This document shows, in pieces, positions 58,877 to 64,000 of a DNA stretch of 64,000 nt (position 1 is the stretch's first letter; every line of letters begins with the position of its first letter). Source of the DNA: Azolla caroliniana (lineage: Eukaryota; Polypodiophyta); the NCBI GenBank assembly GCA_043228905.1, contig JBHGNT010000006.1, positions 2,170,001 to 2,234,000 of the forward strand, given 5' to 3'. The notes under the pieces are model-generated. The model ran no database searches. It saw only the letters and a program-made list of their open reading frames with translations, and had not been told where the DNA came from. Both the position numbers and the translations under genes were made by a program.

Positions 58877-60734
58877 GATTTTGTGAGATAGAGACATACA
58901 TGCATACATTTATAAGTGTGTGTGTGTGTAGGAAAGAGAGAAAGAGACACAAAGTGTCACGCACATGGACACCCTTGGGATCAAGTGTTTCTTTCTAATA
59001 ACTCCACATTCAATACACATCTCAATGTCTCTATCATATTATATATACAGTCTTACAGACATATACCCCCCCCCCCCCATGGATGTGCTCGACCATGGCC
59101 CATAGTGTCTATTCCTATTGAACCACATGAATGTGGATTCACAACAGATTCATCCATTTCTATTGAATTACCACGATGTCGATCCGAAGTGAAGTGTCCA
59201 CTTGTATTGAATCTCCTGGATGTAGGCATCCATTTCAATTGAACTACCTCGACATCTATCCCTAAAGTGTTCGTTGCTATTGAAATTGTCCATCTCTATA
59301 TGAATCCCTTGCGTATGAGACTAGTAGTCAAAACATCGTATTGTGTTCCTGCTCACTTAGGAAGAGGGCACAAACATTAGAGCCATGTGTGTTCTAGTTA
59401 TGTTCTTTGCTTCGTACCACCTGAGAAAAAAAGTGGCAATGGACACGAGAGTGTGTGTACATAGGTACTTATCGGTAAAGAGAAGATGGACATAAGATTT
59501 ACAACCTATTGACTTAGTACACACCACCACTTGGATCTTGGAGAAAATGTCATTGGGCCAAACTCAAGAATCGGAAAGGAATTCTAATTGTCATCATTGT
59601 TCCATAGAAACCAATTGGAAACAATCAACATTGCCAATCCTTGACCTTCGTCCTCATCGTTGTGCATGCCATATTTGTTCAATTTATAGGACTTAATCGA
59701 CACATGACAAGTTACAACCCCCTCCCTCATTTGTTGACCCAAATTAATATCATATGTTAACGTCCCACTAATCATGACAATGACTTACATTAAGACACCA
59801 TTATTCTTGTCATCACCAAGTGAATTTGTGCAATCACGTATACATATACCACCACATAAAATAGGCTCATTGATAAGACTCCTATGATGACTATATAAGT
59901 TCTAAACCATATGAAACATAAATGCTTCCAATTTACAGACCAATTGATTGTTTTAAGTACATACTAAAATCTATGTTGCACATGGATCAAGATTGTAGCA
60001 CATTGCCTTGCTTAGTTTGCTGAACTTAAGACACATTATTTGATTTTCTTGATAACTTCCTTTAGCACCAAAAAGACAAAATCTGTATAGGAGTATATAT
60101 TATCTCTTATTTATGTAGGAGGCTCGGCCCTCTAAATGTCAATTCATTTAGGGTATATTATCAAACTAGATTTCTTGATATATGAAGCCAAATTATATAA
60201 GCATTAAATTCTCAATCCATGTGATTACATATTTAGGGTTTATAGAGGCATATGATCTCACAGTTGATTGGAACATTTATGTTGGATGTATGTGAATAAA
60301 TGCCGCCCTCATTTAATGTGCACTTTGCTCAATGCATGAGACATCATCCATGTATCATTTAATGTCGTCTTGGATATGAAGTTATGCTTATTTTGGAAGT
60401 GTTGTTGATAAAGGTTTTGCAAATATTCTATACTTACAAGGTCCTAAATTCGTCTCTATACTTAAGTTGTTGGTGAAACACATAATTCACCATAGCCTTG
60501 AGAAAATTGCAAGGGACATAAAAGTGATGCAAGGTATACCTCTTCGTACAAACATATGGGATAAGCTAGGGATGAAGAAGTTACGTGTTGTCTCAGATTT
60601 TTAATATATTTTGAAGGCTTACCATGGTGGAAATCAAATTATGGAATTTTTGAAGTTTCATAATGCCTCCGTGTCATTAATTATCTTTTGCACATCAAAG
60701 TAATATAATATGTGACCTCATCTTAATCAATTGT

Positions 60735-60801
60735 TGCATCTCCTAAGTTTCATCCCTTCTTGCATCTCCTAAGTTTCATCCCTTCTTGCATCTCCTAAGT
60801 A
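60735..60801. repeat. 26-bp tandem repeat, 2.5 units
   Basis: TGCATCTCCTAAGTTTCATC starts at 60735, 60761 and 60787; the units are identical apart from the truncated last one. Confidence 0.95.
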
Positions 60802-61149
60802 GAAAAGTTTATCTTTTATGGGCAATTTGCGAAAATAGGCTTATATGTAATAGACTAAGCACTAATCACATGAAAATTAACACCAAGCACACACATATAT
60901 ATATTTTAGTAAAATTTGCTTTACTTATTTATTAAGTGCGTGCACTCTATCGAGTGTTTCAAATACTTAGTTAGCAAATGCACTATCAAAATGAGAAGGT
61001 GGTATGACGAGATGGTAATAAATTAAATATAATCTATTACAACACTAAATATATCATATGTGATATGGATTGTAAATGAGATATCTATCACTATAATCAT
61101 AGTCCACTATAAATCTCTAAACATGCGACAATTGAATGTAGTAAGCGGG

Positions 61150-61615
61150 TCGTGTGCTTCTAAAAGCTTCCACGTGGTTTTCCACAAAACAATGCTATCG
61201 TTTACCCTAGACAGGGGTTGGACTTGCCGATGGAATATTTCATGAAGAGAATGGGTTCAACGAGGAACAATTTCCATGGGTTCCCCCTAAACTTCAATAA
61301 TAAGGAAAGCGTGCCAAACACTACTTTGCACAACTTGTGTGTGTATGATGTTTGATTGGAGGTAACATTGCCCATGCACAACTTGAGTCGTGTGCTTCTA
61401 AATTCTTCAATGTGGTTTTCCACAAAACCAATGCCATCATTCATCTAATATAGGGTTGGATTTGCCAAGTAGAATATTTCATGAAGAGAATGGAATCATC
61501 AAAGAACAATTTCCATGGCCCCTCAATTTCAATCATAAGAAACCATGCCAAACATTACTTTGCACTTGTTCGTGTATGACGTTTGATTGGACTCGTGGTG
61601 TCCACATTGAGCATC
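61150..61615. repeat. 238-bp diverged tandem duplication
   Basis: TCGTGTGCTTCTAAA...GTGGTTTTCCACAAAAC...AATATTTCATGAAGAGAATGG...AACAATTTCCATGG...CATGCCAAACA-TACTTTGCAC...GTTTGATTGGA occurs from 61150 and again from 61388. Confidence 0.9.
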
Positions 61616-62034
61616 ATGTCACAAAAAGTCTTCAATAAAGGTGAACTTTATGTAGTTATATGTTAGATGCACTTTTGCTCTATTTGGTTTGGACTTCCCC
61701 GCGGTAAATTGAGTCACATTAATTATCAAAAGAAAAAAACAACTACTCATAACTGAATGGTGGATAATGACCTTGGGATCTCTCTCTAAAACACATGTAC
61801 AAAAAAAGATGGCATATATATAAGGGACACCACAATATGTAGGAAAGGTCACTCCACGTACAAAAGGTGGAGAGATACATAGATTCATTTATCTTGCATT
61901 GATGAAGAAATCTGATATTCTATAAATTCATGGCTATCACCTTTTGAGTTATGTTATTACTATTTATTTTGTAGTTCAATGCCCATGGCAACTTATCCAT
62001 GACACCATCCCCTCCCTTCCTCCCTTTTGAGAAA

Positions 62035-62119
62035 CCCATGTGTTTATATCCACCATGCAACATGCATGTGTTTATATCCACCACCATGCATTCATTCATT
62101 CACTCATTCATTCATTCAT
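62035..62119. repeat. Short duplication followed by (ATTC)n
   Basis: CATGTGTTTATATCCACCA occurs twice (about 62037 and 62065). It is followed by ATTC/ACTC units from about 62089 to 62119. Confidence 0.85.
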
Positions 62120-64000
62120 CATATCTTTGTTAAGATTGGGGATTTTATGTATCGCATGCATTTTGTACATTGCATGATATGCGCCATTAAATATTGAAGA
62201 ATCTTGGATTTATTTTAGTAGTAGAAACCAAGGATACTCCATATTCTTCATCACTTTGTGTAGTTGATTACAAAATTTAACACTGGAGGCACAATTGGGT
62301 ATGAGAATGTGTACAATATATGCTTAGTACAAAATGTCCAAACTTTCATTCCAATTTGCAGATGTGGGTGGTACTATGGTTGAGCTACAATGACAACATT
62401 CATGCTTCCATTATTTACAATAATACAATCATTTGGAATATGTCCATGGGTGTATGTGCTTGTGTCTTGTGTTTTATATTGTACGCATACTTACGGATTA
62501 AACCACAACTTATTCTATGATTTTGCAATTTTGAAGAAGGTATTCATACATTACGAATGTAAAGAAAATCTAGGCATCATGAATAGATTTCTTTTCAAGT
62601 TTTTTCAGCAATTGATTCATACAAACTTCAAATTGGGCAAATAAAGTAGAAAGGATGACTGGTTTGGGAGACATAAAAACCCATGATAAATCGGACGTCA
62701 ATTGCAACCACATGACAACACTAGGCTAGATGTTGACATACTTTGATGTTTATGTTGTATAAGTGCATAGAATGTATGTTAACCAATCTCGATAGTTGGT
62801 GGAAAAGTATGCAATTTTCCATAAGGGATTATCAATCATTGAGATCTCTTAAGTTTCTTGTGGGGATAGTATGCCCATAAAAAACACATGGGTTTCGGGT
62901 TTACGTATACTAAGGTTGATCATATATCAAGTGTAACCTAATATATACCACACGTGTTACATTGTGGATGCACATCTAGAATACGACTCAAAACCTTCAA
63001 TGAAGCACTAATGAAGATCACTTGGAGCCTTCAAGATTATGGGAGACATGGTATAGCCTATATATTATAAAAGAAATATAATTTACTATTAATAACAAGA
63101 TAGTATTGGAGACTTGGACGACATTGAAGAAAAAATGAGGGAATGTGACTTGTTTATAACTTGAACAAGCAAGAAACAAAATTGTGTCGCTGAAAAAACA
63201 TATTGAATAAACTTTGGAGAAATTTACCAAATGTTCCCACATATTGAATAAACTTGCTTGCCTCACTCCATAACTACATTGCTTGAATTCTTTTGCATAA
63301 CCCTAATTTGTCCATGAAATATAGCCATATTAAATGGTGTCCCCTGCATTACCTTATCGAATCAAAGCCCAATATTTGCAAATATCCTAGTAGATTTTGG
63401 TGAATCGGAAAAGATAATCTACCCCAAATACAACAATGAGTTTTCCAGCTTTCTCCAAAAAATGGCACATAAGTGAATGTAAGAACTTGGCACCTCAGAG
63501 AAACCTTGTCTCCATTAGATTGATTATGTACAATATATTCTTATAGAATGGGCTACATCCATTTGTCATGATAATTGCAGTTTGTGCAAAATGTGAGAAC
63601 TACGCATGGTTCTTCTGGTTCACAATGAGCTAGTCATTCCAATATGTTTCTCAAATCTAGAAAAGATGTATGGCACTGAACAATGTGCCCTCGTTCGTAT
63701 AAAAACATCTTTAGTGCAGTCAACTTTTTGTTGAGTTTGTTCAATGGCTTTGATTGTACATATATAAGGTATACATTTTCTCCCAGAAAAGTTAGACCCA
63801 TAATGATACATGGTCATCTCCAAAGTTAGGAATGATGACATCATAATACCAAGTAGATAAGTGTAGATCATTGCTCGGATTCATATGCATAGATCTCTAA
63901 CCTTCAAGGATAAGAATAAATTCTGGTATGTATCTATCATGACAAAAACAAATACCTCCCAACAGAGAGGATCCAGACAAGCTGTTTAATCTATAAATGA

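Larger units (their letters stand above)
58757..64000. other. Long spacer upstream of SMF
   Basis: About 5.2 kb with no recognisable gene on either strand; all frames are short and lack family signatures. It contains the SMF promoter region, (GT)n at 58916-58930, a C run at 59066-59078 and the repeats listed separately. Confidence 0.5.

Noticed and set aside
63018-63266. Possible copia gag remnant (LETWTTLKKK on the plus strand)
   Set aside because: Only a ten-residue resemblance with stops on both sides; too weak.
1-64000. CRISPR arrays, prokaryotic operons, rRNA genes, integrated virus
   Set aside because: None seen: repeats are tandem without unique spacers, genes are spliced plant genes, and no rRNA or viral hallmark appears.

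Overview
The window is nuclear DNA of a land plant: AT-rich, with spliced genes using GT-AG introns (and one GC-AG intron), wide intergenic spacers and very many microsatellites, minisatellites and short tandem duplications. Three things point to a seed-free vascular plant, most likely a fern with a fairly compact genome. There is a gene resembling CFAP77, a protein of motile cilia, so the plant probably has swimming sperm. There is an SMF-type stomatal bHLH factor. There are PLS-class PPR genes and PPR debris written in the style of fern PPR families. I cannot name the species.

Layout. 1-7.7 kb: accessory DNA with two remnants of the same LINE-like element (1-200 and 5790-6645), a weak PPR fragment (about 1330-1760) and a broken PPR gene on the minus strand (3647-5493). 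7764-9944 (+): four-exon zinc-finger-XS-like/coiled-coil protein related to SGS3/FDM proteins. 12591-15227 (+): intronless PPR gene with unusual repeated loops. 16727-24062 (-): six-exon alkaline/neutral invertase. 24.1-27.1 kb: spacer full of short tandem duplications, the last of which copies the 3' end of the next gene. 27125-28960 (-): intronless SFR2-like GH1 protein. 30495-33325 (-): five-exon EAF7/MRGBP-like NuA4 subunit, assembled here from small exons. 35956-37817 (+): six-exon bacterial-type NAD-dependent sugar-nucleotide epimerase. 38604-39653 (-): four-exon organellar RRM protein with one GC-AG intron. 43407-45719 (+): five-exon nucleotide-sugar transporter (KT/TPT family). 48226-51685 (+): four-exon TIC21. 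54519-55657 (+): five-exon CFAP77-like gene. 56256-58756 (-): three-exon SMF (SPEECHLESS/MUTE/FAMA-type) bHLH. 58.8-64 kb: spacer with no gene recognised.

The genes are unrelated housekeeping or developmental loci, each with its own promoter, and form no operon or obvious cluster. Several serve the plastid or carbohydrate metabolism (invertase, SFR2, epimerase, sugar-nucleotide transporter, TIC21). All exon joins were worked out by hand from splice consensus, reading phase and similarity to remembered family motifs. In every multi-exon gene the proposed exons sum to a multiple of three with an open frame.

The most striking recurring pattern is tandem duplication. Arrays sit inside introns, directly against splice donors (SMF intron 1, EAF7-like intron 1), on a gene's stop codon (SFR2-like) and in promoter-proximal DNA (RRM gene, TIC21). 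At least five independent duplications have a unit of 148-155 bp.
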